From Neobacillus cucumis (GTDB lineage: Bacteria; Bacillota; Bacilli; Bacillales; Cytobacillaceae), in the NCBI RefSeq assembly GCF_002860255.1, contig NZ_PGVE01000071.1, positions 1 to 54,689 of the forward strand: a DNA stretch of 54,689 nucleotides. The letters run 5' to 3'. The position numbers and the translations under genes are program-made. Within the stretch, counting starts at the first letter, position 1, and every line of letters begins with the position of its first letter. Positions 1-8,795 of this stretch are shown here, in pieces. Under the pieces are notes generated by a model, which saw only the letters and a list, made by a program, of their open reading frames with translations, made no database searches and was not told the DNA's origin.

Positions 1-88
1 TTTACGGTCGTCAATAACGGCTATTGGCATCCATTTTGAATGATTTTTTTGTTTTTTAAGTCGTCAATCTTTTTTGGTTATTCCTCTA

Positions 89-1120
89 TTAGACTACAGT
101 ATCGATTCGACTACATGATGAACGTTCAACGAATTGATGTGAAATGATAATGCGTTTGGTGGGCTCTGTACTATTTTCAATTTTTTCAATTAAGCTCCTT
201 GATGCTTCCGTTCCAAGTTTTAGAATATTAATATCCATTGAAGTTAGAGGCGGCTTTGACATTTCAGAGAGCAGGATATTATTGAAGCTAACAACAGAGA
301 TATCTTCTGGAACCTTGATTCCTAATTCATCCAACTTATTAAGAACACCTAGCGCCATGAAATCATCAACAACCAATAGCGCAGTAGGCCGCTGTTTAAG
401 TGCCATTAACTCACTAACTGCCTCTTGGCCCCCTTCTCTTAAAAATTCCTCATGTTTGATATATTCCTTTTTAATAGGGAGGTTTGCATCCTCTAAAGCC
501 TGTTTATAGCCGGATAACCGATCGACAGTAACCATTAGTTCAGGTCTTCCGCCAACAAAAGCAATTTGCCGGTGCCCAAGATGAATCAAATACTCTGTCG
601 CTTCCTTCATAGCACGAACATTATCATTATCAACGTGAGTGATTTCCTCGGGATATTTAGCAGGTTTTCCAATCACAACAAAAGGGAAATTGATTTCTCT
701 TAAGTACTCGATGACCTTATCTTCCACTTTGGAATTTAAAAGAATCATCCCATCTACTCGTTTTCCTTGAACCATTTGAATAACTGCTTCAAAAATTTCG
801 TGGTCCATACTTCCTGTAGTCATTTGCAAGGCATATTTTTTTTCGTGTACTCCTTCACTTATTCCCTGAAGGACTGTTGGAAAGAAAGGATTTTGAAACA
901 CCACATCCCCAGAACTTGGCATGACAAGCCCAATCGTTTGTGTTGCTTTACTAGACAGACTTCTAGCATTCAAGTTAGGATGGTACCCAAGTTCCTCCAT
1001 CACCTTTTTTACTTTTCGTTTCGTTGCCTCACTAATCCTTGGATTATTTGCAATTACTCTTGATACCGTAGAAGGTGCTACATTCGCAAGCTTTGCCACC
1101 TCTTTTATCGTAACCGTCAT
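89..1120 (-). CDS. LacI-family transcriptional regulator, MalR-like
   Basis: A 343-residue DNA-binding repressor. The N-terminal LacI helix-turn-helix is clear (VTIKEVAKLANVAPSTVSR, then hinge helix ending near residue 55), followed by a periplasmic-binding-protein-like effector domain of normal family length. I take the start at the second ATG because the AAGAAGG ribosome site sits about 10 nt before it and directly abuts the first ATG at 1129. It is transcribed divergently from the amylopullulanase gene, and two 18-bp operator-like sequences lie in the intergenic region, so it most likely controls that gene in response to a maltodextrin. The ligand is inferred from context only. Confidence 0.9.
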   Translation of the reverse strand: MTVTIKEVAKLANVAPSTVSRVIANNPRISEATKRKVKKVMEELGYHPNLNARSLSSKATQTIGLVMPSSGDVVFQNPFFPTVLQGISEGVHEKKYALQMTTGSMDHEIFEAVIQMVQGKRVDGMILLNSKVEDKVIEYLREINFPFVVIGKPAKYPEEITHVDNDNVRAMKEATEYLIHLGHRQIAFVGGRPELMVTVDRLSGYKQALEDANLPIKKEYIKHEEFLREGGQEAVSELMALKQRPTALLVVDDFMALGVLNKLDELGIKVPEDISVVSFNNILLSEMSKPPLTSMDINILKLGTEASRSLIEKIENSTEPTKRIIISHQFVERSSCSRIDTVV

Positions 1121-1277
1121 TTTTTCCATCCTTCTTCATAGGAATTTTCATCTCATTTTATCATAACAGAAATAGTACTTTGGAATCATTATTATTGTAT
1201 AAGCGTTATAGGTTTGTAACGATCTCAATAATTGGAATTATCTTTCAGAAAAATCAAACTCTTAATCTAACTTTCTA

Positions 1278-1306
1278 TTGAATTAATTACAAAAAAATAG
1301 TATTAT
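1278..1306 (+). promoter_or_regulatory. Sigma-A promoter of amylopullulanase gene
   Basis: TTGAAT at 1278-1283 and TATTAT at 1301-1306 are separated by exactly 17 nt. Transcription would begin near 1313, giving a 5' leader of about 130 nt that contains two operators and a hairpin. Confidence 0.6.
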
Positions 1307-1311
1307 TTGAT

Positions 1312-1329
1312 TGTGAAAACGGTTGCACA
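1312..1329 (+). promoter_or_regulatory. Operator O1 (LacI/CcpA type) at the start site
   Basis: TGTGAAAACGGTTGCACA. The inner 14 bases fit the cre pattern TGWAANCGNTNNCA. It overlaps the predicted transcription start, where a bound repressor would block initiation. The sequence matches O2 (read on the other strand) at 15 of 18 positions, so the divergent LacI-family protein, CcpA, or both could bind. Confidence 0.65.
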
Positions 1330-1346
1330 TTATCTCCTTAAATAGC

Positions 1347-1379
1347 AATATCCTCCTGTACCCATCATAGGAGGATATT
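1347..1379 (+). terminator. Leader hairpin, possible attenuator
   Basis: A perfect 11-bp inverted repeat (AATATCCTCCT at 1347-1357 with its complement at 1369-1379, 11-nt loop) is followed by a U-rich stretch. It lies inside the predicted 5' leader of the amylopullulanase mRNA, downstream of the promoter and O1, so it could end transcription early. There is no upstream plus-strand gene in the window for it to terminate. Confidence 0.5.
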
Positions 1380-1391
1380 TATATCATTTTT

Positions 1392-1409
1392 TGCGCAAAC
1401 GATTTCACA
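1392..1409 (+). promoter_or_regulatory. Operator O2 (LacI type) before the start codon
   Basis: TGCGCAAACGATTTCACA. Read on the minus strand it matches O1 at 15 of 18 positions. Its centre is 80 bp from the O1 centre and it lies just upstream of the ribosome site, where a bound repressor could act as a roadblock or form a loop with O1. Confidence 0.55.
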
Positions 1410-1442
1410 AAAATAAAAAACATAGGGGAAAGGGGCTTTTCT

Positions 1443-4400
1443 ATGAAAAAAAAGCAGCGAACACTGCTGTCGCTTATCACCATTACTGGTTTAATTCTTC
1501 AACTGCTAACAGGTTTCTCAAGCGGAACAGTAAAGGCAGCGGAAACGGCATCTAAACAGGTAGTACTTGTTGGTAACCTGCAAACAGCTCTAGGAAATTC
1601 AGGTGACTGGGATCCATCATCTACCGTAACCAAAATGGCTGATCAAGGGAATGGATTATATACCTTTACTGGTACATTACCAGAGGGTACATATGAGTAC
1701 AAAATCGCCCTCGGCGGAAGTTGGGATGAAAATTATGGGGAAGGTGGAGCTCCGGGGGGGAATAACATCAAATTAACTCTAAACGAACAAAAAAATGTTA
1801 CCTTCTACTACAATGATAACACACACTCCATTGCCGACAGCACTCACTACACTCCATTAACCGGGGACAGGCAGCCTCGCATTGCTGGAAACATCCAGCC
1901 CGCCATCCAGGCAGGTTCAGAATGGAGCCCTGCAGAATCAACCGCCTTGCTGACAGATGATCATTTTAATAATGTCTACTCTTTCACTGCAAAAGTGCCT
2001 AGAGGAAATTATGAATTCAAGATTGTTCTCGGCAAGGACTGGACAGAATCATACCCTGCTTCAAATGTAAAACTAAATGTCCAAGCTGATACGACGATCA
2101 CATTTTTTTATAACCACGAAACAAATGAAGTATATACAGATTATAAGCCAAGCGGATCGGATGGTCTAATTGATAAGTCTTCTCTATATCATGATTCATG
2201 GGACAAAGTCTATCGAACACCATTCGGAGCCATTCCTGCTGATCAACCAGTCACATTGCGTGTATCCGCTAAGAAAGGTGACCTGACAAGAGCCAGACTA
2301 TATGTTAAAAACTATAATACTGGAACCTCAAATGTTATTACCATGAAAAATTCTGGCTGGACTAATACAAATGACAAAGGTGCTCTTGAATACTGGGAAG
2401 CTACCTTCATCCCAAAAGACAAAGGGATTTATGGATATAAATTCATTGTTGGAGATCAAGATGCAACAGCTGAGTACGGAGAAGACACACAGGAAGGTCA
2501 CACCGGAAAAGCGGAAGATAAAAATGCTGGACTTTTCCAATTGACGGTTTACGACCCTGCTTACAAAACACCGGATTGGATGAAAGAAGCCGTTGTTTAT
2601 CAAATCTTTCCAGATCGTTTTTATAACGGAAATAAAGCAAACGACCATGTAAAAGATCAGATTGGAGCACGTGGAAGCCAGCCAATCGAACATCCCGACT
2701 CTTGGTCCTCTTTGCCTGATAATCCATATGAACAAGGCACTAGTAACTATAAAGGGGATGGAGAATTCACTAACGACTTTTTTGGCGGTGACATAGCCGG
2801 TATTAAAGAAAAGTTAGATTATCTTCAGTCGTTAGGGGTTAATACACTCTATTTAAACCCTATTGCCCTTGCACCATCCAACCATAAATATGATGCAACT
2901 GATTATAAACAGGTCGATCCAATGTTTGGATCACAGAAAGAATTCGAGGATTTTGCAAAGGAATTATCCAAACGTAATATGCACCTTATCTTAGACGGAG
3001 TCTTTAACCATGTTTCCGACGATTCCATCTATTTCGACCGCTATCACAAGTATAATACCGTAGGAGCATATGAATATTGGTCTCGTATCTATGACTTAAT
3101 GAATCAAGAAAAATTAACTGAAACAGCCGCCAAAGAAAAGGCTAAGAAGGAATTTATTGCCGAAGGTCAAACTTTTAGTCCGTACGGCTTTGAAAACTGG
3201 TTCGATATTAAAAATGAAAAAGTAGACAATGAAAAAGTCAACGGTGTTTCGACAGGTCAGCATTATAAGTATGATGATTGGTGGGGCTATGATAGTCTGC
3301 CAGTGTTTAAATCCGTAGACGGTACAAAAGTTAACCACCCAAGCGAGCTTAACAACACTCAGTTCGCCAATTATATTTTTTATAATAAGGATTCTGTAGC
3401 AAAAACTTGGATTGATCAAGGTTCATCTGGCTGGAGGCTTGATGTTGCGAATGAAGTGGACAGTTCCTTCTGGCAGGAATTCCGAAAGCAACTGAAATCG
3501 AAAACGATGATTGGAGCCGGAAAGACACTTCAAAAAGATGAAGAGCCCCTAATCCTAGGTGAGATATGGGATGACGCATCTAAGTATTTCTTAGGGGATC
3601 AATATGACTCAGTCATGAACTATCGTTTCCGCGGAGCCATCTTGGATTACTTAAAGAATGGCAATGCAACTAATGCAGAGAACACCCTCCTCGCCGTACA
3701 AGAGGACTATCCAAAGGAAGCCTTTTATGCCCTTATGAACCTAATGGGATCCCACGACACAGCTCGGGCAATTTTCTTATTAGGCAATGGAACGGATACG
3801 TATTACAGAGCAGAACAAGACCCGAATTACAATTATAACGAAGGTGTCAAGCGATTGAAGTTAGCTTCTATTCTTCAAATGGGTTATCCAGGAGCACCGA
3901 CCATCTATTATGGAGATGAAGCAGGTCAAACAGGATCCAAGGACCCAGATGATCGCCGAACCTATCCATGGGGCAATGAAGATAAATCCCTGATTGCCCA
4001 TTATCAGAAAATCGGTCAAATTCGCAAAGATAATGCAGAGCTTTTTGCTTATGGGGATCTACACCACATTTATGCGAAGGGTGACGTATTGGCTTATGTG
4101 AGGACAAAAGGGACAAAATCCGGCCTTGTCATTATCAATAGAGGGAAAAACTCACAAACAGTTGAAATCGATACAAAAGAGCTGTTAGCGAATGGTCTTC
4201 GTTTTGTGGACCAATTAGATAAAAAATATGAAGCTACAACAAAGGATGGAAAGATGACATTAACAGTTCCGGCTGAATCGGGGCGAATGTTAGTAACGGT
4301 TAATGTAGTTAAAAAACCAGCATCCGTAAAAGGTATAACCGGCACTGCAGGCTCTAAAAAGGTTACGTTAAGCTGGACTGGAACTGGGGCCAAATACAAT

Positions 4401-5867
4401 GTTTATCAAACTACTATTTCTGGCGGCTTATGGACTAAAGTCAAAGAAACAACGGAGACAAATGTAACCATTTCCGATATAGATAATGGCCGTACCTACT
4501 ATTTTGCCGTTGCAGCTGTAGATGAAAATGGTAATGAATCAGTACTTGCTGCCACAACCGGCTTAGTACCACATTACGATGTGACAAAGGCAAGCATTAA
4601 TGATCTGACTGGATTAGAGAACGGAGAACTGAATCTGGCGCAAGCCTCGAATGTAAATGCAGCTTTTTATTTGTCTGGTGCAACAGAGACTGGCGCTGCA
4701 GAGGGAGTCACAGCTGAGCTTCAAGTAAGACAGAAAGGCCAAACGAATTGGCAATCCTCTCCTGCCCTATATATTGGCCAATCACAAGACGGACAAGCAA
4801 ATGAGTTTCAAGGAAGCTTTACCGCCTATGAAGCTGGCACTTATGAATACCGAATGGCCTTTACACCTGATATTGGGACGACCTGGGTTTATTCGGCAAC
4901 TGGAGAAGTCACCTATACTCATAGTACATCTGACACGACCCCGCCTGCTAAAGGAGTTATATTGGATACACCAGTTAAAGAGTCTGGCCAGGTTAACTTA
5001 TCTTGGAAACTTACGGAACCAGATCAACCATTTAATACAGTTATCTACCGTGACGACCAAGTTCTTACAACATTAAATGGGGATGTTACCTCTTTCAGAG
5101 ATTATCAGGTTGCAAATGGCACTGCGTATAAGTACCAGATTCGCATCTTTGACCAGGCAGGAAACTATGTGAATTCAAACTCAGTAAGTGTAACACCAGA
5201 AATTGTTATGGTCCAAGTCACCTTTAAAGTGCATGCACCGGATTATACCCCATTATCCGCTCAAGTGAATATACCTGGCAGTTTGAATGGCTGGAACACG
5301 GGTGCATGGTCCATGAGCCGTAATGGTGCTGTTACGCCTGATTGGGAGTATACAATGGAAATAGAAGAAGGAACGGAACTTACCTATAAATATGTAAAAA
5401 ATAATTCTTGGGAACAGGAAGGTTTAGCCGACCATACGCCAAACGACCCAACGGATGATGATATTAGCAACTATGGCTATGGTGCACCGGGAACAGACAT
5501 GAAGGTGGTTGTTACTAACCAAGGGAACAACAAAATGGTTGTTCAGGATACCATCCTGCGCTGGATTGATATGCCATTAGTCGTCAATCAAATCAGTGTT
5601 AGTGGTTCAACGATGACCGTGACGGGTAATGCCATTAAAGGTGCAGACTTCACCATTAACGGTGAAAAAGTAGCAGTGGGCAATGATATGAATTTTACAC
5701 ATTCATTTACACTGCAAGCTGGTCAAACTTCTGTACCAGTGCACATTGAACCTTCTACCGAAACTAAATCATCGATTTTTAAAGGTGATGGAGGATCGAT
5801 TAATAAGAACACGAAGAACTATTCGATTGATGTCGCAACAAAAACAATAACCGAAATTAAAAATTAG
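1443..5867 (+). CDS. Secreted amylopullulanase / alpha-amylase-pullulanase (GH13)
   Basis: A 1474-residue extracellular starch and pullulan hydrolase. Signal peptide at about 1-33 (KKK, hydrophobic core, VKA-A). Two X25-type starch-binding modules at about 38-130 and 142-235, then an N-terminal CBM34-like domain at about 245-370 and the GH13 barrel at about 380-870. All four GH13 regions are visible: DGVFNHV (~518), GWRLDVANE with the nucleophile Asp (~667), GEIWDD with the acid/base Glu (~707) and GSHDTAR (~771). Fibronectin type III-like modules follow at about 960-1045 and 1170-1255 around a further beta domain, then a CBM20-like module (~1257-1375) and an Ig-like tail. There is no sortase or SLH anchor, so the enzyme is probably released. 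A strong GGGGAAAGGGG ribosome site precedes the ATG. Confidence 0.93.
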   Translation: MKKKQRTLLSLITITGLILQLLTGFSSGTVKAAETASKQVVLVGNLQTALGNSGDWDPSSTVTKMADQGNGLYTFTGTLPEGTYEYKIALGGSWDENYGEGGAPGGNNIKLTLNEQKNVTFYYNDNTHSIADSTHYTPLTGDRQPRIAGNIQPAIQAGSEWSPAESTALLTDDHFNNVYSFTAKVPRGNYEFKIVLGKDWTESYPASNVKLNVQADTTITFFYNHETNEVYTDYKPSGSDGLIDKSSLYHDSWDKVYRTPFGAIPADQPVTLRVSAKKGDLTRARLYVKNYNTGTSNVITMKNSGWTNTNDKGALEYWEATFIPKDKGIYGYKFIVGDQDATAEYGEDTQEGHTGKAEDKNAGLFQLTVYDPAYKTPDWMKEAVVYQIFPDRFYNGNKANDHVKDQIGARGSQPIEHPDSWSSLPDNPYEQGTSNYKGDGEFTNDFFGGDIAGIKEKLDYLQSLGVNTLYLNPIALAPSNHKYDATDYKQVDPMFGSQKEFEDFAKELSKRNMHLILDGVFNHVSDDSIYFDRYHKYNTVGAYEYWSRIYDLMNQEKLTETAAKEKAKKEFIAEGQTFSPYGFENWFDIKNEKVDNEKVNGVSTGQHYKYDDWWGYDSLPVFKSVDGTKVNHPSELNNTQFANYIFYNKDSVAKTWIDQGSSGWRLDVANEVDSSFWQEFRKQLKSKTMIGAGKTLQKDEEPLILGEIWDDASKYFLGDQYDSVMNYRFRGAILDYLKNGNATNAENTLLAVQEDYPKEAFYALMNLMGSHDTARAIFLLGNGTDTYYRAEQDPNYNYNEGVKRLKLASILQMGYPGAPTIYYGDEAGQTGSKDPDDRRTYPWGNEDKSLIAHYQKIGQIRKDNAELFAYGDLHHIYAKGDVLAYVRTKGTKSGLVIINRGKNSQTVEIDTKELLANGLRFVDQLDKKYEATTKDGKMTLTVPAESGRMLVTVNVVKKPASVKGITGTAGSKKVTLSWTGTGAKYNVYQTTISGGLWTKVKETTETNVTISDIDNGRTYYFAVAAVDENGNESVLAATTGLVPHYDVTKASINDLTGLENGELNLAQASNVNAAFYLSGATETGAAEGVTAELQVRQKGQTNWQSSPALYIGQSQDGQANEFQGSFTAYEAGTYEYRMAFTPDIGTTWVYSATGEVTYTHSTSDTTPPAKGVILDTPVKESGQVNLSWKLTEPDQPFNTVIYRDDQVLTTLNGDVTSFRDYQVANGTAYKYQIRIFDQAGNYVNSNSVSVTPEIVMVQVTFKVHAPDYTPLSAQVNIPGSLNGWNTGAWSMSRNGAVTPDWEYTMEIEEGTELTYKYVKNNSWEQEGLADHTPNDPTDDDISNYGYGAPGTDMKVVVTNQGNNKMVVQDTILRWIDMPLVVNQISVSGSTMTVTGNAIKGADFTINGEKVAVGNDMNFTHSFTLQAGQTSVPVHIEPSTETKSSIFKGDGGSINKNTKNYSIDVATKTITEIKN

Positions 5868-5877
5868 GATGCGATGC

Positions 5878-5907
5878 AAAAGGTCTGCCGATTCCGGCAG
5901 ACCTTTT
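5878..5907 (+). terminator. Rho-independent terminator of amylopullulanase gene
   Basis: A 13-bp perfect stem (AAAAGGTCTGCCG and complement) with a 4-nt loop and a T-run, 10 nt after the stop codon. Confidence 0.9.
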
Positions 5908-6081
5908 GTCTTGTATATAATTAGTAAAAGATGAGGCCTTTTTACTCTAGTCCTTCTGTTGATTAAATAGTAATCTTACAAATAGACTAGAATAAGGATT
6001 GGATTATTTACCCAAAATAAATTATCCATACTTAATAGGACAGTTACTTTTCAAATTACATAAAGCGGAAGAAGGAATTTT

Positions 6082-6504
6082 ATGACTGAAAATTTGGTGA
6101 TGGTTAACATAGGGTTGTTAATGATTCGACTGGTTATTGGGCTAACTTTTTTTGGACACGGGGCTCAAAAGTTATTTGGCTGGTTCGGTGGTCCGGGTAT
6201 AGCGGGCATGGGAAATTGGCTTGAGACACTTGGGCTGGAAAAAGGAGCAAAGGTTTGGGCAACACTGGCAGGACTTTTTGAATTAATAGGCGGACTGCTT
6301 TTCGCTGCAGGCTTTCTTACATGGATTGGTGCCATAATGATCGTTATTGTGATGATTGATGCAATTTTTACCGTTCATTGCAAAAATGGATACTGGATGA
6401 CCAACGGCGGATTTGAATATAATCTCGTTTTAATTGCTGTTGCAATTGGCGTCGCTTTAATTGGCCCAGGTGACTATGTTTTGTTGTTCCACTCAAAAAG
6501 CTGA
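6082..6504 (+). CDS. DoxX family membrane protein
   Basis: A 140-residue integral membrane protein of the DoxX family with four predicted membrane helices. The family signature near the N-terminus, GHGAQKLFGWFGG, is intact. DoxX proteins of Bacilli are often associated with quinone or thiol stress and partner with oxidoreductases, but this copy stands alone with its own terminator, so its role is not shown by context. It is clearly paralogous to the DoxX protein at 48.9 kb, which sits beside a ring-cleaving dioxygenase. An AGAAGGA ribosome site precedes the ATG. Confidence 0.85.
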   Translation: MTENLVMVNIGLLMIRLVIGLTFFGHGAQKLFGWFGGPGIAGMGNWLETLGLEKGAKVWATLAGLFELIGGLLFAAGFLTWIGAIMIVIVMIDAIFTVHCKNGYWMTNGGFEYNLVLIAVAIGVALIGPGDYVLLFHSKS

Positions 6505-6521
6505 CTTTTTGTCAGCTTTTT
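6495..6521. terminator. Bidirectional terminator
   Basis: AAAAAGCTGAC and its complement with a 5-nt loop and T-runs on both strands, overlapping the end of the DoxX gene and lying between convergent genes. Confidence 0.85.
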
Positions 6522-6542
6522 TGCTTTTCCAACTACTATTTC

Positions 6543-7493
6543 TCAGGTCAATAATTGGTTAGTAAATCCGCTCGCCCTCTTATTCAAATGACTGTAAAGA
6601 ACGCCTTCACGCAGCCCTTTTCCACTTGAAATAAACTTAGTAGCACTTGTGAAAAGACAAAGAATCTCAAAAACCTCAATTGCCAGCAGAATCGTATCGG
6701 CACGATCCTTTGAGAGCCCCTCAGTATTTTGTAATTCTGTAAAGGATAAAGATTTTAGCTTTTCTTTGATCCCATTTATCTCTGGTATTTTTATCTCATA
6801 TTTGTGAATGCCTGCTGGCGGCAAATGATGAATTCTTTGATGAAGTTGGGCAAGATTTCGTGCACTCCCCCCCATCGCAATAATCGGAATTTGTTTATCT
6901 ATAATCCATGGAATTTTTTCAATATGGGAACCTATAAACTGACGAATTTGAACTAATTCTTGGTCAGTTGGAATTTCTCCTTTTATAAACTGAAGCTTTA
7001 AAGATAAGGCGCCAAAAGGCAGGCTAGCATGATGGAGTAATTTACGATTATTGAAATAGGTAAGTTCTGTACTTCCTCCACCCAAATCAATTGTAATACC
7101 TTCTAGTATATCTATAGAATTGACAACTGCCAAATAACCGTAATAGGCTTCCTCATATTCCCCCAAGACATGGACGACTAAACCGGTTTTTTCTTGAATT
7201 AATTGTAAAATATCCTCTTTATTCTTGGCTTGCCTAATGGTCGCGGTTGCCACACATATGGGTTCTGACACTTCATAAAAGCCTATCATTGTTTGGAAAT
7301 TCAGAAGGGTTTCTATTAGTAAACTTATACCTTCTTGATCCAGCGATTGTTCATCATTCAAATAGGATCGTAACCGAGTTGTCTTTTTTATATTTTCAAT
7401 TTTCTTAAATTGTTTTCCATTTTTTCTTTTTTTATAAATAACAAGTCTTATTGTATTGGAACCAATGTCAATAATAGCAACTTTTTCTTTCAA
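6543..7493 (-). CDS. Ppx/GppA family phosphatase (exopolyphosphatase-like)
   Basis: About 316 residues. The ASKHA-fold phosphate-binding loop DIGSNTIRLVIY at the N-terminus and the second loop DLGGGSTELTYF near the middle identify a Ppx/GppA protein, which hydrolyses polyphosphate or pppGpp. At just over 310 residues it is the short form without a C-terminal HD-like domain. The reading frame can open at a TTG at 7514, but the GGAGAGG ribosome site lies after that codon and points to the TTG at 7493, giving LKEKVAIIDIG. A PhoP-box-like array lies in the intergenic region to the divergent gene, which would fit a phosphate-linked role. Confidence 0.85.
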   Translation of the reverse strand: MKEKVAIIDIGSNTIRLVIYKKRKNGKQFKKIENIKKTTRLRSYLNDEQSLDQEGISLLIETLLNFQTMIGFYEVSEPICVATATIRQAKNKEDILQLIQEKTGLVVHVLGEYEEAYYGYLAVVNSIDILEGITIDLGGGSTELTYFNNRKLLHHASLPFGALSLKLQFIKGEIPTDQELVQIRQFIGSHIEKIPWIIDKQIPIIAMGGSARNLAQLHQRIHHLPPAGIHKYEIKIPEINGIKEKLKSLSFTELQNTEGLSKDRADTILLAIEVFEILCLFTSATKFISSGKGLREGVLYSHLNKRASGFTNQLLT

Positions 7494-7626
7494 TACGACT
7501 ATCAACCTCTCCAAAAAGTTTATTTTATTTAATCGTACAATTAATTATGTAAAGATCTCTAGTGTGATTTTGTAAATTTTTTGTAATTTTTCCAAAAGGT
7601 GGTTTTAATTAAACTTCCATATTTAA

Positions 7627-7664
7627 TTAACAGAATTTTTACAATTCTTAACAACAGCTTAAGA
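7627..7664 (+). promoter_or_regulatory. Putative PhoP-box array
   Basis: Four hexamers fit the TT(A/T)A(C/G)A pattern: TTAACA (7627), TTTACA (7638), TTAACA (7648) and TTAAGA (7659). Their spacing of 11, 10 and 11 bp is the helical repeat expected of PhoP binding in Bacillus. The array lies between the Ppx/GppA gene and the YfhP-like gene. The region is AT-rich, so chance similarity is possible. Confidence 0.45.
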
Positions 7665-7774
7665 AGAATTAGCTTAATTATCCAGTAAGATATAGAGACA
7701 TTAAATTAAAATTATTTCCCCCCCGGTTTTGATTGAGTTTTTTAAATGGAGATTTCAGGTTAAGGAGTGATAGA

Positions 7775-8764
7775 GTGGATACTTTTTCGCATGTGGTTAT
7801 TAGCTTAGGCCTAGGTGCTCTAGCTCAAATGGATCCGACAGTCTCAGCAAATGAGACCTTATCCCAAGTTGTCATTTTTGGTACAGTCATTGGTTCCAAC
7901 GCACCTGACTTTGATTTTCTATATCGTTTGAAGGGAAAGGGAAGCTATATTCGAAATCACAGGGGCCTGTCACATTCATTACCTGCTCTTCCATTATGGG
8001 GTATTCTGATTTCTGGACTTCTCTATCCAATCGTCGCCACAGCGTTTTTTCATCTATTTATATGGACTTTATTAGCCGTGGTTCTACATGTATTTTTTGA
8101 TTTATTTAATGTACATGGTACGCAAATACTGCGCCCCTTTTCTCGAACCTGGGTTGCCTTTGATGCTATTCCCTTATTAGATCCTTACATTCTATTTCTC
8201 CATTTTTTAGGATTCGGTTTAATATTATTCTATCAAGCAGGCATAACCTTTCTTATCATTTATTTCATCCTATTTTTCTACCTTACCATTCGTACAATTT
8301 CTGCAATATTAACGAAAAGACACCTGCAGGATCATTTTATTAACGCAGAACGGATAAAATTAATCCCACGTTTAAAGCTGTTTAAATGGGATGTTCTTAT
8401 AGAGACTGAAGAAGATTTCCTATTTGGTATTTATTCTGTAGGTAGTTTAACTATTGAACATACCCTTTCCAAAAAAATCAATTACCCGGCATTGGTCTCA
8501 AATAGTAGATTTGATCAAGAAGTTTCCGATTTTCTTGCTGCAACTAATTATGCTTATCCATTTGTTGAGGTCAGGAAAAAAGGATATTTCGTATATTGGA
8601 AGGATCTTCGTTTTCGCACAAAAAGATTTTTCCCTGCACTTGCCATTCAGTTTATTTCCACTGATTTTAAGAAAAAAAACAGCTATATTGGCAGGGTTAA
8701 TTCTTTAAAACAATATAAGAAAGTGGTAAGGAATCTAACAAACAGCTCATCTTCTTTCAACTAA
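7775..8764 (+). CDS. YfhP-like metal-dependent membrane hydrolase family protein
   Basis: A 329-residue membrane protein of the YdjM/YfhP family (LexA-binding, inner-membrane-associated putative hydrolase). The family pattern is visible: an N-terminal SHVVISLGLGAL helix, APDFDFLYR and RNHRGLSHS with conserved acidic and His residues, then several hydrophobic segments, and a cytosolic C-terminal half of about 120 residues. The start is the GTG at 7775, preceded at 7 nt by AAGGAG; the longer frame from a TTG at 7733 has no ribosome site. The biochemical function of this family is not established. Confidence 0.8.
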   Translation: MDTFSHVVISLGLGALAQMDPTVSANETLSQVVIFGTVIGSNAPDFDFLYRLKGKGSYIRNHRGLSHSLPALPLWGILISGLLYPIVATAFFHLFIWTLLAVVLHVFFDLFNVHGTQILRPFSRTWVAFDAIPLLDPYILFLHFLGFGLILFYQAGITFLIIYFILFFYLTIRTISAILTKRHLQDHFINAERIKLIPRLKLFKWDVLIETEEDFLFGIYSVGSLTIEHTLSKKINYPALVSNSRFDQEVSDFLAATNYAYPFVEVRKKGYFVYWKDLRFRTKRFFPALAIQFISTDFKKKNSYIGRVNSLKQYKKVVRNLTNSSSSFN

Positions 8765-8795
8765 AAGTTTTCAAATAGTAAGTAACCTTAATTTT

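Noticed and set aside
7733..7774. Longer N-terminus for the YfhP-like protein starting at a TTG.
   Set aside because: The AAGGAG ribosome site lies inside this stretch and the homologous N-terminus begins at the GTG at 7775.
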